NCBI GenBank assembly: GCA_023333565.1
Contig: JAJKFH010003627.1
Coordinates: 5,127,501 to 5,191,500, forward strand
DNA length: 64,000 nucleotides
From: Puffinus mauretanicus
Taxonomy: Eukaryota; Chordata; Aves; Procellariiformes; Procellariidae
Direction: 5' to 3'
Part shown: piece after piece, positions 22,030 through 34,300 of the stretch
Position numbering within the stretch: the stretch's first letter is position 1
Layout: each line of letters starts with the position of its first letter
The notes under the pieces: generated by a model
What the model was told of the DNA's origin: nothing
Database searches by the model: none
What the model saw: only the letters and a program-made list of their open reading frames with translations
Made by a program: the position numbers and the translations under genes

Positions 22030-24524
22030 TCAGGTATCTGAATATAGAACAGAGACTCCCAAAATACCTAAGGGAATTCAGTTAATAGTCTCGGGAGAAT
22101 GGTGCAAAATTGTTCGGAACGTTTTCAAGTGATAAACTCAGCTACTCTTTGCAAGGCATAAACATACTTTAATTTTATTTATTAGAAAGACCAGACAATT
22201 TCATTTTTACACATAGCATTCAAGCCAACAGAAGATAATGAAGAGTATGCATTAAAACTACAGTAATTGTGTTGTTTAATAGTAATATTGTAACATTAAA
22301 ATGCCTACTTATTATCCCTTTTTATTAATAAATAATTACTATTTTTGTTGTTCATTTATGGCAATACCCACTATATACTAGGAGGTCATCAAACACTGAA
22401 AGTGACAGTCTCTTTGTTCATGAGGAAATTTAGAGCTTCAGTTGAGGGTCTGCTATGCTCCTTTGTTATTCTCAACAGCATATTTTTCAATATACTAGTA
22501 TTATACTATAAGGATAATTATGTATTAAAATACTATGCAATATATTAATATATTAAAGATTGAACCAAACTTTAAATTCTTAATGTGTGCTTGGGTGGTG
22601 ACCTTTTGCCCTCATTATATAGCCTCCTAAGCCTTCCCAAGGTTTCTTTCTCAGTCTCGCTAGGGAATTGCGTGGTTAAACACAGTCCAGAAAGTCAGAA
22701 AATTGTTCTGTTTGCAGTAGAGAGAGTGTATGGATGTGTATTAGTAAAAAAATTCAGTAACAGTTTTTGTTATTGCTTTGTTTTTAATTGACTTTGATAG
22801 GTGACTGGGCTATGAGCTGGGAGGCCTGGAGGACTAGAGGAGAAAGAAGTTGCCTTCAAAGCTGGTGCATGTGCTCTCCTCCTCCTTAAGGAAGCGGGCA
22901 GTGGCCAACTGGGAAGGTGCCAGGCACTGTTGGTCTGTCAGATTTCCTCCCTCCCTATACAACAGCTCACTGAATATGCAGAGATATACTTTCTGCACAG
23001 GATTTCTGCCACTTCAGTCTGCTGCATCCAGTTGCTTCTGATAAACTGCATTGCATGGGGGATGAGGAAGTCAGTCAAGGACCAAACCAACTTCTTTATC
23101 ACCTTTTCTTGGAATTTACGGGTGCAGTGCATCGTTAAATGGCAGCTATGTATTTAGCAGCTCTCTCCCCTTTAAAGCTGACATACCAGGACATTTACAG
23201 TAACGCTCTACAGCACACAGAACTTTTGGAAGGGCTTAGAAGCAATACAGTCTTAGGGGTTTTGGGTTTGGATGTGGGAATTTGTAAACTTGTGTTTACT
23301 TTTTCTTTATGTTTTTCCTCATACTTATCGGAGCACTGGTGATGAGAAAAAACTTGGAATGACTTTACTGTGTTAAAGTGCTGCATTTTTGCCTTACAAG
23401 TAGTTGCACTTGAGTAACAGAGGATATAATAGTAAGCAGAATTTGACCTGGCTTAAGACAATACTTCCTGGGGAGGTGCACTAAAAGCAGTTTCGTATAA
23501 ATGAAGACATGTGTCAATCTGGTTAGAAAATAACTGTTTGGTAACTGATTTCACATATTAGATGAATAAAAAAATCCTGATTTGCTGGACTTGAAAATAA
23601 TTGGTGAACATTGTACTCTCTTGCCTTAAAAGACAAAAGCAGGGCAATAAAATCATGAGAAGAGCAGGCAGTGATTTAAAGGATTTAAAGTCCAGAAGAG
23701 ATTACACTGGCACCATACTGAAATATGTATGTGTGTATGTGCTGAGTCATTGAGGGAGGAGCTGATGAACACCTACTCGTGCCCACTTCAGGGACTGCTT
23801 CAGCCACTATCAGAGCTCCCCCCAGCCCTGGGGTTGTCAGTCATTCAAGCCACCAAGCCCTGCTCTGCTCGCTCCGCCTGTGGTTCACAGCTGCTCAGCG
23901 CAGCATGTGGGATCGGAACCTGACAAGTGCAAACATCCATGCTCAGATGGCAGGGCCTGGGGATATTATGGAGATTGTATCCTCATTACGTAAAACTGGA
24001 TTTTTTTTGCATGTACCCAACATTGTTTCTTAGCTTTCTGTCAATTTGGTTTTTGACTGTATTCATCACGCTGTTACAGATTTTGGTCTAGTGTGTGTTG
24101 TCTGTGTATGAGTTTAAGTTTGGATGTATTTTGAGATGTTTCAGCATGAAAGGTCCAGCATAAATATAGAACTTGAAATGAAAAGCTGCACCAATATAAG
24201 ATGTTACAATATTATAAATGAATTATGTTGAAATAGACCAAGAGAAAAGGTGCAATACAGCCAAAGCATATGGTATGAATGAAAATGCAATCCCTACTTC
24301 TGCATTTGTATGTGAGCTGTGACAATTTGATTTTCTTTCTTTTTCCTTTTTAAAATTACATTAGCAATTCCAGATAGACACTTAGTCTCCAAAAGAAAGG
24401 CCCTTGACATTAAGTGTACTGAAAGGTCATTGAACCGTCGCAGCTTTCTTTTAATTTTAAATGCATTTGTCCAGGAAAACTCAGCACTGATGCAACATCT
24501 GCTTTTCAAAAGGACTCTCTCTTC
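22030..24524. other. Unannotated stretch
   Basis: No gene or repeat family was recognised. The segment 23750-23960 is richer in G+C and has two overlapping frames of 64 and 84 codons without a domain signature. The old CR1 may extend some way into the start of this stretch beyond what I can recognise. Confidence 0.5.
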
Positions 24525-24610
24525 TAGGTAAGCTGACTGAGGTTTACAGAGGTCAATTGAAATGCCTAAGGTCACCCAGAGTGTCAGAGAGTAAGGGGTG
24601 GGTATCTGGA
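24525..24610 (-). repeat. MIR/CORE-SINE relic
   Basis: On the plus strand the segment reads GACTGAGGTTTACAGAGGTC, then AATGCCTAAGGTCACCCAGA, then GTCAGAGAGTAAGGGGTGGG. This is the reverse complement of the conserved MIR core (TGTGACCTTGGGCAAGTCAC ... TCTGTGCCTCAGTTTCC), with scattered substitutions. Sense orientation is therefore minus. Only the core and part of the tail survive. Confidence 0.65.
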
Positions 24611-25382
24611 AAACATACTGAAAAGGAAACTACTTTTTTCCAGAAATTACAAGATTCTCCTTTAAACTTCTAAGTAAACATCAATATCATTCAGGAAAAA
24701 AAAAAGGAATGTTAAAGATGGTGACTCCTGCTGTGTTGATTACTATTGATACTGTGAGTTATTTGTAGAGGCTTGTAAAAATTCCTGTCCAGAAAAATGA
24801 GCAAGTTACATATTGCAAAAGCAACAAATCTTGTTAAGGCAGAAGACTGTGAGATAGTTTACTGCATTGTTGCTACACACTGCTTTTTCAAATTTGTTTC
24901 TTAATACTTTTTCAGTGATTGACTTCAGTTAAATTACACTGTCTAAACTAGCTGATGAGCACACTTATAAAATCATAGCTATTTTAGGAATGAAAGATCC
25001 TTTACCCCGTCATTCAGCAGTGAAGTAGTATGCAGTGACGACTATGATTAGCAGAATACATGCATTCTCACCAGGAAAAAAATGTTACGCTGAGGATGAA
25101 GTACAATTTTAGCTTTGGAAGTCTGTACAAAAATGTTTGCAATGTTGTACTGATATCTTTCACTTCCATGATTTTTAACCCTCCAACTGTAAAATTTTGT
25201 AAAGTTTCACCCAATTCAGCAAATGCTACCTACCATAACTAAAATGAAGAAAATACAAGTGGCTGTTTTAGATGAGTGCTTTGCAAAAGTAAGTTCTGCT
25301 GATGAAATGCATAGTCTGGTACATTTGTGGAAAAGAACTCTGAAGAATTGCTATGGATTAAAAGTAATTAATGGACGATGAA
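24611..25382. other. Unannotated stretch
   Basis: No feature was recognised. Frames are short and A+T-rich. Confidence 0.5.
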
Positions 25383-25470
25383 TTTAATTCTGCATTCTGT
25401 ACATGCCTCAATCTCCCATTGACTTCCATTGACATGGAAGCTTGAGATGTACAAGGAATGCAAGTTATAA
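25383..25470. repeat. Foldback repeat, probably an ancient amniote element
   Basis: The outer arms TGCATTC (25391-25397) and GAATGCA (25456-25462) pair perfectly. Further in, TGTAC (25398-25402) pairs with GTACA (25449-25453), CTCAA (25407-25411) with TTGAG (25442-25446), and CTTCCAT (25423-25429) with ATGGAAG (25434-25440). The 72-nt segment can thus fold into one long interrupted hairpin. The central CTCCCATTGACTTCCATTGA resembles the CCCATTGACTTCAATGGGAG palindrome I recall from old amniote dispersed repeats. A decayed repeat is more likely than a microRNA gene, but expression was not testable. Confidence 0.5.
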
Positions 25471-28400
25471 AACTTAGTGTCAAAAAAAAAAAAAAGGAAT
25501 CTAAGGGGTAAGTTATAAGAAGCAATCTTAACAATCAACAAATTATTCTAAAGATTGCCAAGGGTAAAAGCAAGGAACTATCTTCCAAGTAGTATAATTG
25601 CATGACTATCTTTCACCTTCATTGCTGACAAAAAAAAACATTACTATACTCTGATAGCAAAATAAGAATGCATAGAGGGTACCTTTGTAAGGTCATATGG
25701 AAAGAGAAAACATGAAGAGGAATCCATGGGAAGTACTGGTATGCTTCTATCATTACAGCATACCAAAGAATGATCAAAAGAAATGTGACCTTTTCTAAAG
25801 GTGACCAATGCATTTGTTGCTAGCTTTAACTTATTTTGCCAATTTTCGAAGTTTCATTTGCCATTTGATCCCAAAAAAACTTAATTTGTCAGAGAAAATA
25901 GAATAGCTATTGGAAATCTTGTGATTTCTTTTTCCTGGGAAATTTATGTTAGCATACAACCCTGGGTACTGGAGTATTGGGGGGAAAAAAATATTATTTC
26001 TCAGAAAGATTCTAATGTTATTTGGTGGGACACTTTACAATCTTGTTAAACATTGCAGCTCTGCTCTGTATTGCCTCTGCTTTGTCCAGTAAAAGGTCTG
26101 GCTCAAATATTTTTCTTCTGCTTTCAAACTGCATGTATGAGTTTGAAAAATGATTTTGCTGAAGTAAAATAAAAACTGATCAATCATACAAACAAGACAA
26201 AACTCCCACAGAGCACATGGGGAAAAGAACAAAGATTATTTTTGTCTGTCTAGTTAGAATTTTGCATATGCCTGAATATATCTGACAGGTTGTTTGTGCC
26301 TTTCAGAAGATGAAAAAAAGACAAATATATATATATAAGGAGAGAGAGAAAGAGGTGCTGATGAGTACAATAGCAGTGTTGATTTTCATGCATTTGGGGT
26401 GCTGAAACTATTCACAAGTGGTAAGCAAAGCAGACTAAGTTGCGTTATGTTGTTCCCTGCAAATGAAGATAAATGCCATGTTCTTTATCACTCTGGGTTA
26501 TATTCCTGAGAGAAGGATTTTAAAAATGGATTTTTAACTTTCTACTCCTTTTTTATTTATATATGTATTTAAAGTATAAAGGAAGTATTTGAGGATTGTA
26601 GTTAGAAGCTGTAATGCTAAAAACCTCGCTGGGCTCCAGCTATGTAAGTCTCTGAAATACTGTGACTATCCTGAAAAAGACAAAAAAAGAAAAAAATATG
26701 CTATTCCTTCTACAATATGTAGAGCTACAGGGATTGTAAAACTTCTGCAGAATGTGAATATAACATGTTCATGGGAGCAAAAACCATAAAAAGATTTGTC
26801 CTCCTTTGCTGTAGTTAAGAATTGTAAGAAGACAGAAAATAAGTTTCAGTACCTGATTCACCATATGGAATTACACTTCCAGATTTCTTTTGCCTCCACT
26901 GAAATCATATCTCCTTAACATGGCTTAAGTAGTAGTGAATCTCCTTCATTATATTTGGTTTCTGTGTTCTCTTACAAGCCTTTTGTATGATAGTTATATC
27001 TTTGTTTGAATGTGTGCCCATTAATAACAATGGCAAGTCCAAATTTTAAGCAAGTACAAAGAAATATTAAGTGAGTGTGCTAGGAACAACTGCAATATAT
27101 GAATTTTCCTGAATAGGTATGAAAACCCATCCTGAATGCTTACCCAAAGCTTGAAGCAACTCTATTTAAGAAAAAATCAAACCCCATCTAGACAACTATC
27201 TAGGTAAGGGTCTACCTCTCTGCCTTTCCACCTCTGCCTGGATCTGTGAAACACTTCATTTTACGCTTATTCTAAGCCTCAGGTTTAAAGAACAGAAGAA
27301 TCTTGATGATGGAAAGTAGGAATAAGGTGAGATAATTCTGTGTATTTCTATGCATTATTAAGATGTGTTCAAGGAGTGGACTGTATGGGTGAGGCTTCAC
27401 TACGGGAACATACCCAGAGAGCTCAAAAACAAAAGGACTGACTGGGTGGTCTCTGGAGAAGGGAGAACAGATCCACTTAGTTTACAGAAAAGAAAAGATC
27501 TGAAGTGGGAAGGAAGAGATGTCAGGTCCTGTTCTCAGATATAGAAGGATGGATTGAAGAGTGTTGTGTGAAAGCATGAAAGTGTTTTGTGGTGGAGGGT
27601 AGTTATGAGAAGACTTGCATGAGCATTTGAACTGTTGTCGGGTGTTAACTCCAAACCCCAAACGTCTTCATGAATGCCTAACAAAATGAGTTTTGTATTC
27701 AAAAAATTGCTCAGACTTGTTAATATTTGATGGTAGAAATCTATCCGTGTCTAAATTAATGTGTGACCCACTTTGTATGCTTTTGGGGAATATATATATG
27801 ATAAGGCCAAGAAATTCCACATGGTTCTTCTCATTAGTATATGTGCTGAATTTCTGCAGCTTGGGAAAATACATCTTTTTTTCTCTCCTGTATTAGACTC
27901 TAGGGATATAGCCTTTAAACCTTTCTGCTTCCCTGAGATTTGTGTAGATCCTAACATCCAACAAGGTCAGTAAGTGTCCCTGTGTCCTCATTGTAACTGC
28001 AGAAGTTCTGCCTCTCCCTACCCCAGGGGAGACTTGCAGCATCATATGCTTCCTAGCTAGTATGTGTCTCCAGGGTGCTCTTCAAAGAGAATTTGCCAGT
28101 GAAGATGAAAAAACAAATACTACTTGTAGGAAGTATTCCTCCCCTCTGACTTTAGGAGGGAATGTTTGGCAGCATACCTGCCCTCTGCTCATGGCCAAAC
28201 GCCTCCCAGCTGCAAATCTTCAGACCTGCAGAGAACCTTCTGCACAGTCCAGCTGCCTGAGCCACAGGGCAGCTACCTTCTATTCCTGTGCAGAGATGGA
28301 GAGATCTGGGTGCAGTGTCTACTGGAGATAAGGATGATCTAAAACTAGCACATCTGTGGCAAATAAGTTACTCCATATACAATACCCTTTGGTTTTGTAG

Positions 28401-29285
28401 AGCTAGCTAAAACACAGTCAATTGAATGTGAAAGAAGCTAATTAAGAGACAGTAGACCAAAGTAGTCATCACTCTAATTTCTTTGGCTTCAATGAGCTTA
28501 TTGCATGGATGAGTTTTATTGGAGTTCTTATTACTAATACAGAAAGTATGTGCAAAGTTAGGAGTTATGAAGTCAAAGCTGTATTTCACCTGGGAATACT
28601 GTTTGGGATTTTAAGCAGAAGGCTTAAAAGAGTTAAACACAAAACTTCTAGTATATTTCTCTTGCATTTGGGCACTGAATCTTCTTGAACTTTTTAAAAT
28701 GTCCTACCTAGTCAAGTGAGCCAGTCACTCAGCTTTTGAGAAGAGGGAGTTCCCAGAGTGCTAGGTGACATGCTGAGAAACTCTTACATTAGTGTTTCTC
28801 TGAATGTAAGTAGTCTGAATTTTTAGCATACTTGCTCAGTCAGAAAAGGATGGAAGAAGCTGCTTTGTGCAGTTGTTTCTATTCTTGCACTTTCTATTTA
28901 AGTGGCACTGGAGATTTCATACCTTATTCACATTGAGAAGGCAGAGTTGTTCTTTTCAGGTTAACTGGTTTGCCTCTGCTTTGGTTTTCCATCTAACTGA
29001 ATCTGTTTATAGTATTCCAGAAATATATTTCATGGGTGCCTCAAAAACAGAGCGTTGAAATCTGCATATGAGCTGTTCTTCTGTTCTGTGAGCCTGAAAG
29101 GCACGTTGGCTTCTCAGACCTCTAATTGAGAGGAGTCCATCAAGGGCACTGAGGCAATGCATCCCTGCCGTAGCCTTGACAAAACATAAGACTCCCATAA
29201 TGACATGTACCGGGACAGATAGGATAGTCTTGGTGTTGACAGGTTTGGCTCAGGTCAGATCTGGCAAGTTTAATTAGGGTTTAGA
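25471..29285. other. Unannotated A+T-rich stretch
   Basis: No gene was recognised. An AT run (26325-26337) is followed by a GA-rich tract (26339-26355). The region 28060-28330 holds an 89-codon frame, rather cysteine- and serine-rich, with no domain that I recognise. Confidence 0.55.
26325..26355. repeat. (AT)n then (GA)n microsatellite
   Basis: An uninterrupted AT alternation of 13 bases is followed, after AGG, by AGAGAGAGAAAGAGG. This is simple sequence that may vary in length between individuals. Confidence 0.75.
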
Positions 29286-29289
29286 TCCA

Positions 29290-29453
29290 CTTAGGTTTGG
29301 AAACCTAAATGATGTTGAAATCCTTGGAAATTTGGTGTCTAATTACCTCTTGGGGATCAGGGACCGAGTGATTTACTTAAGGTCACAAATGGAGTAGAAA
29401 CCGGAACTGAGCAGAGAATTCTCAAATCCCAGTCCAGTGCCTTTACCATTAAT
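29290..29453 (-). repeat. MIR/CORE-SINE-type element, well preserved
   Basis: Minus-strand sense reads GGTAAAGGCACTGGACTGGG at the tRNA-like head, then CAGTTCCGGTTTCTACTCCA, then TTTGTGACCTTAAGTAAATC in the core, then CTGATCCCCAAGAGGTAATT in the tail. I recall the equivalents in amniote MIR-like SINEs as AGAGCACTGGACTGGGAGTC, TGTGACCTTGGGCAAGTCAC and AGATCCTCAAAGGTATTTAG. Nearly the whole element, about 160 bp, can be followed. It abuts an L2-clade fragment in the same orientation. Confidence 0.65.
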
Positions 29454-29469
29454 CCTTGACTAATCTGGC

Positions 29470-29700
29470 ATCTTGTGATCTAGGTTTCACTTCAGCCAGC
29501 TGCTTTCATCAAGTCGTTAGTGTCATCCTACACTGGGACAGCTGGCCAGGGTTCAATGCATAAGTAAGTGTCATCTGCATACTTCTCTCATTTAGACCCA
29601 TGGCATTATGTGATACCCACTAGCAGCTCAATATAAATACAGATTATAAAATGGGAAAGAACAGTGTCTGTGGACCTCAGAAAGAAAAGAGAGTGTTTCT
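29470..29700 (-). mobile_element. L2-clade LINE reverse-transcriptase fragment
   Basis: The minus-strand frame reads KYADDTYLCIEPW with the YADD active-site box encoded at 29570-29581. L2-type elements have QYADDTQLYISFEPG at this position. The DNA then continues as CCAGCTGTCCCAGTG, as in L2. Upstream on the minus strand a GPQTLFFPIL-like segment recalls the GVPQGSVLSPILF motif, about 30 codons before YADD. Stops and frameshifts are frequent, so this is a long-dead fragment of about 230 bp. Confidence 0.6.
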
Positions 29701-31058
29701 GATCAGAGATTTCAGAGTCTGAAGGACAGAATCAAAACTGCCAGTATTAAATGCTGTTTATTTAGATAACAACAAACGTAGGAGCCGGGGAATTTAATCG
29801 CACACAAAACATCTGCATTTCAGTGTTATACATGCTATGGAGAGATCCAGGTGAATGAATTAAGATATTTGTCCATAGATCATCACTGATGACCTGTGTG
29901 ATTTCTGTGCCATTAGTCTTTTTTTTTTTTTTGCTTGGCTAAAGGCTCAGGATGATTTGCAAGAAAATAATTTTAAAGTGATATTATGAGTAATGAGATG
30001 TAAAAAAAATAAATAAAATCAAAAGTGTCAAAAGAATTACTTTTAAATATTTAAAATCCAACCCTGATATTTGAAAAGAAAATGCTAAGCAATGAAGGGA
30101 ATGAATTTCCACACCATATATTGCACAGGAAATTTACACACACAACCTTTTATTTGTTTAATGGATTTTCTGTGAACATCTCCCACTAAATGTTTGTAAA
30201 ACTTCAGCCCAAGAAATTTAGCTATGGAAGGGAAAGCATTTATATTCATTAGATGAGAGCAGACTTTTTGCTCATGATTTGGGTGGAATTTAAAATGATT
30301 AATGCAGCTTAAAGTAGTTAGGTGATAGGAATTTTCTAAAACATTTTATCTGAATCTAATAAGCCCTCTTGGGGATACAAGAGCTTATGATGCATATAAG
30401 GAAATTTAGAACCAGTTTATTAAAAACATATCTCCACTTACTTTAATGGTGTTCTTCTATTGTATCTTAAGATTGCCAGGCATTTTACCATCTACTGCAG
30501 CCAGTCTGTAGAGGCTAGAACCATATGAACCCCTTTATCTGAGAGGCCCATCCCTTTATTGTAGAGATTGGAGTTGCAGCTGACAAAAGATGAAATGAAT
30601 TCAAGAATATATTGTAGCCAAAGTTCAGAAAATCCTTCACAGAAAGTTAATATGTCTAAATTGAATTTGTTTAGTGAGGAAATATTCTATAAAATTTTAA
30701 ATGAAAACAAAAACATTCCAGTTAAATTGTAGTCTCAAAATTCAAAATTAAGCATTTTATGTGTCTTTGTGATAAGGTAACTATAAGAATGGTGAAGGTA
30801 GCTGTTTACTCAAATTTTCTAGAGAAGGGAAATTCAGAGTTCAGATTTACCTAAAATTAAATGAAGGATTTTTCCAAGTTTTCATCTGACTTTGTAGTGG
30901 TAGAAATATCAGTGTGGATGCCTGTAATAAATCCTTTACTGTGTTTATAGTGGAAATTAAAGTGGTACACTTGCTTCTTTAAATCATTGGTAAATCAGCC
31001 ATTGCAAAGTCACTATCGCAGCATTCAAAGCCAAGCTCGCTCTTGGGTGGAAAATTAG
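29701..31058. other. Unannotated A+T-rich stretch
   Basis: It contains a T14 run at 29919-29932 and an A-rich tract near 30002-30018. Nothing else was recognised. Confidence 0.55.
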
Positions 31059-31060
31059 TA

Positions 31061-31350
31061 CAGTAGTGTCTCAATTATCCCGGGGTAGATTATCCAGCTG
31101 ATGGATGGGAAATAGGCTGCAGGTACCGAGACACTCAGTCCTGCTCTGAATGAGTCAGTTTGGCGCTGCTGTGTGCAGTGATGATACCAGCTCAGATGCT
31201 AGCTCAGGGAGGTCTGATTCAGCATTGCTACTGACCTCTCTTTTCACCATTTTATTCCTACTGCATCATTCTGCAGCCTAATTTACAAGAGAAGAGTGAC
31301 TATAGGCAGTAAGGTGGCAAGTTAAGCATTCATTAATCCAAAGTTTGTTG
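31061..31350. mobile_element. Possible Tigger/pogo-like DNA transposon relic
   Basis: The segment starts CAGTAGTGTCTCAATTATCC directly after a TA dinucleotide, and a second GATTATCC follows at about 31087. Tigger/pogo-type ends carry CAGTA openings, repeated ATTATCC words and a TA target. A matching right end could not be located with confidence, so the end coordinate is approximate. No transposase sequence is seen. Confidence 0.25.
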
Positions 31351-34300
31351 AATATCTTTCACTGTCATGTTTACTGTGCATTTCTGACCTGCCAGGTATA
31401 ATTTGAGTGAATTTCTTTGAAGAATGGATTTTACTGACTTAAAGAGAAGCTGAAATTTTAAAATTAGAAGACAAAAAGCATGAATATGATCAATAACTGT
31501 TCTACAGAAGTTTATACAATGAATCAGTCTCTAGTTTAATGTACGAGGTTTATGTATATAGTAGAAACTCTTTTCGAGGATAACGTTACAATGGAGTTGC
31601 TGCACTGTATGCTGATCTGTAAGATTCAGATTATGAGTATGCTAGGGAATTCTTCCCGTAGTAGGTAATTTTTCAGGGATTTAACCAGTTCTTATCCATG
31701 ACTATTGCGGCTATCCTGGCAGAAGTCTGTAGCCTTGACATAGCCTGAAACTATATTCACCTCTGTTCTTCTAGCCAGTCTCCTCCTCCTCACAAGGACT
31801 CACTTTAATGTGGCTATAAATTTTTTGAAGGAACATTCTGAGCTGAATGCCACAGAAAATAAACCTCTGTGATATAATGCAGTGATGCTTTGTTTCTCAA
31901 AGAATGTGCTTTAGATCAAAAACATTGAATAATTTGTTCTTTGTGAATGTGCTCTAAGGTCAAGACAGGAAAAATAAGACTGGTATTTTGAGCTTTTAAA
32001 TTTAACTGCCAGTTATATTAGGAGAGAACAGGAGGGAATTTGCAAGGTGGCATGACGCTATTGTTGAGCCTCCTTATTTCAGACCTCAGTGTTGCAGTGA
32101 AGCAGTGATGTGCCTGATCATCTTGCTGTTTGAGATGGTATTTGGCGATGCTCACCCTGCTGTGTTGGCTACCCAGGTTGTTACGGCTGTGACGTACAGC
32201 TGGCAGTACAGTGTGTATGCAGAGTGAGCTGTGGAGACAGATGTTGTGATGTGACAGTGAAGTCTCAAAATCTTCTGGACCTGTCATAACAAGGATGGAT
32301 GTTTATAGACAGGACACCCAGAAAAATTAAACTTTTTTTTTTGGGTGGGGTAGGGGGGGAGAAGCTCCGAATACTTATTTGGGGAAGTGCTCCTCTACTT
32401 ATTCAGTCAAAATACAGAAATAGCAATTTTCAGTTAATCATTTTTCAGTTGCTTTTTGTTTGGTTTTCAGTGGCCTGCTTTAGGCCATGTGTTTAATAGA
32501 TAACCCCATGCAGAGCAGAATTCTTCTACAGCTTAAAATTAAGGGCAGGGGGGTGTTTGTTTGTTTCTAAAGATTTATTGAAAGGCCATCCACTCTTTGG
32601 GTGGAGAGATTTCTACCCACTTTTCTGCTGTCAAACTGTGTGATTCTAAATGTCTCCTTGAAATACACACTGAGTATTTCTTCGTAGGTGCAGATGCTTT
32701 TAAAAACTGCTTTAAAATAAGTGCAGAATGAAGAAATTGTCTGCCACCAGATGAGTGAGACTTGGCTGGGCTTCTCTCTTCATTTCGTCTACATATGCAC
32801 ACCTCTACAGTCATTATAAAAATATCATTTCTATAACCTGCAAGCATCTACTGCTACTCACAAAAATGCCTTGCTGTTGTGCGGCAGTTGTGAATCTTTA
32901 TAGTATGTAGGGTACGCTATGTGTAGTTCTACTTCTGGTGGGCATATCTATGCAGGCAGGCTGAAGGGTAAAGGCTGAACCAAAATTAATCTACACTAAT
33001 CTCCTCTCATGCTGGACAGAAAGACGTTGTTGCAAAAACTATTAATATGGAGGCAGAGGAAAGGTTTGTTCATCCTCAAGCATGTGAGGCAACGAACTAT
33101 GTTCAGGACCCAGCAAAGCCTGCCTTTAGATAGGGAATGGTAATCTATAGCAATTATATAGCTCGATAGCAAACTGCAGAAAATAGTCTGAAAGAGATTT
33201 GATTGACGATTCCTGATCCTTGCGTTATGAACTTACAGGAAATAGATTATGCTGTCTTGAAGAAGAGTGGTGAATCCATAGAAGTAGAAACAATATGCAC
33301 CATACCAGATCCATATTCACAACTCCAAATGCTCCTTTTCTTTGCATTCCAGCATCCCAGATGGCAGATCTCCTTAGCACAGTTTAAAATTTTCAGCATG
33401 CTTGCTGAACTGGTTTATATTTTTTTTTTTTTTGTCTTCCCTTCACCATCTCCTCCTCACTTAAGACCCCTTCGTTTAATGAGTATGTACAGGGTCACAA
33501 TGGAGAATGAACTGACAGGATGAATGACAGTATACATGTACAGGGTGAGAGACACAACTTCAGTTTGCAACCTTGTTGGCATACAGTCCATAGCATCTCT
33601 AATAAAGCCATTCTAGCTTTCCAGGTTTTTCAATTATTGTTTTAATTTCTTTGCTCTGTTTATTACTTTATCACAGCACGAGATGTTACTCTGATTATCT
33701 TTATTGTAGTGTATTTAATAATAAAAAACAAGGCCTTAAATTCTGCTCTGTAGAACAGTTAAAATAGCTAAAGAGGAAAAAGTGTACCCATTATGGACTT
33801 TGACTGATAGTCCTAGTCGTCTTGATTCAAACAGAACAAGCAGGGGGTCAGTTCAGGTGATCTAAGACCCACCAGTCTGTTTTTCTCGGATAAAATGGTT
33901 GTATTTTTTTTAGTCTTATCTAATCAAAAGAAGGCATTTGTTTTAACTGAGTAAGGATTTAGGTTTTTTTTCATACAAACACAAGCATAACTATCACAAT
34001 TTACTTCCAGGTATACTTGACACTTAGGTCAATGGCATCTTGCATTGTTTCTTGGAAAGTCAGCAATGTGTACAACCTTTTTCACTTAAATATCTCAAGG
34101 TTCATTTCTCACAAGTAAGAGTTATTTAGTCCTAGTGTTCTGGCTGTGTTCCAAGCCAGCTAATTATATTCTTCCAAAAATTTCCCTCAAAGTTCCAATT
34201 AATTATCATCTTCACTTCCTCTTCTGGAGTACTGTCATGTCATGGTGTTTCTATGAAATGCCTAATAGTGTCTTGCATCTGAAGTGGCTGTATTTCGCTT

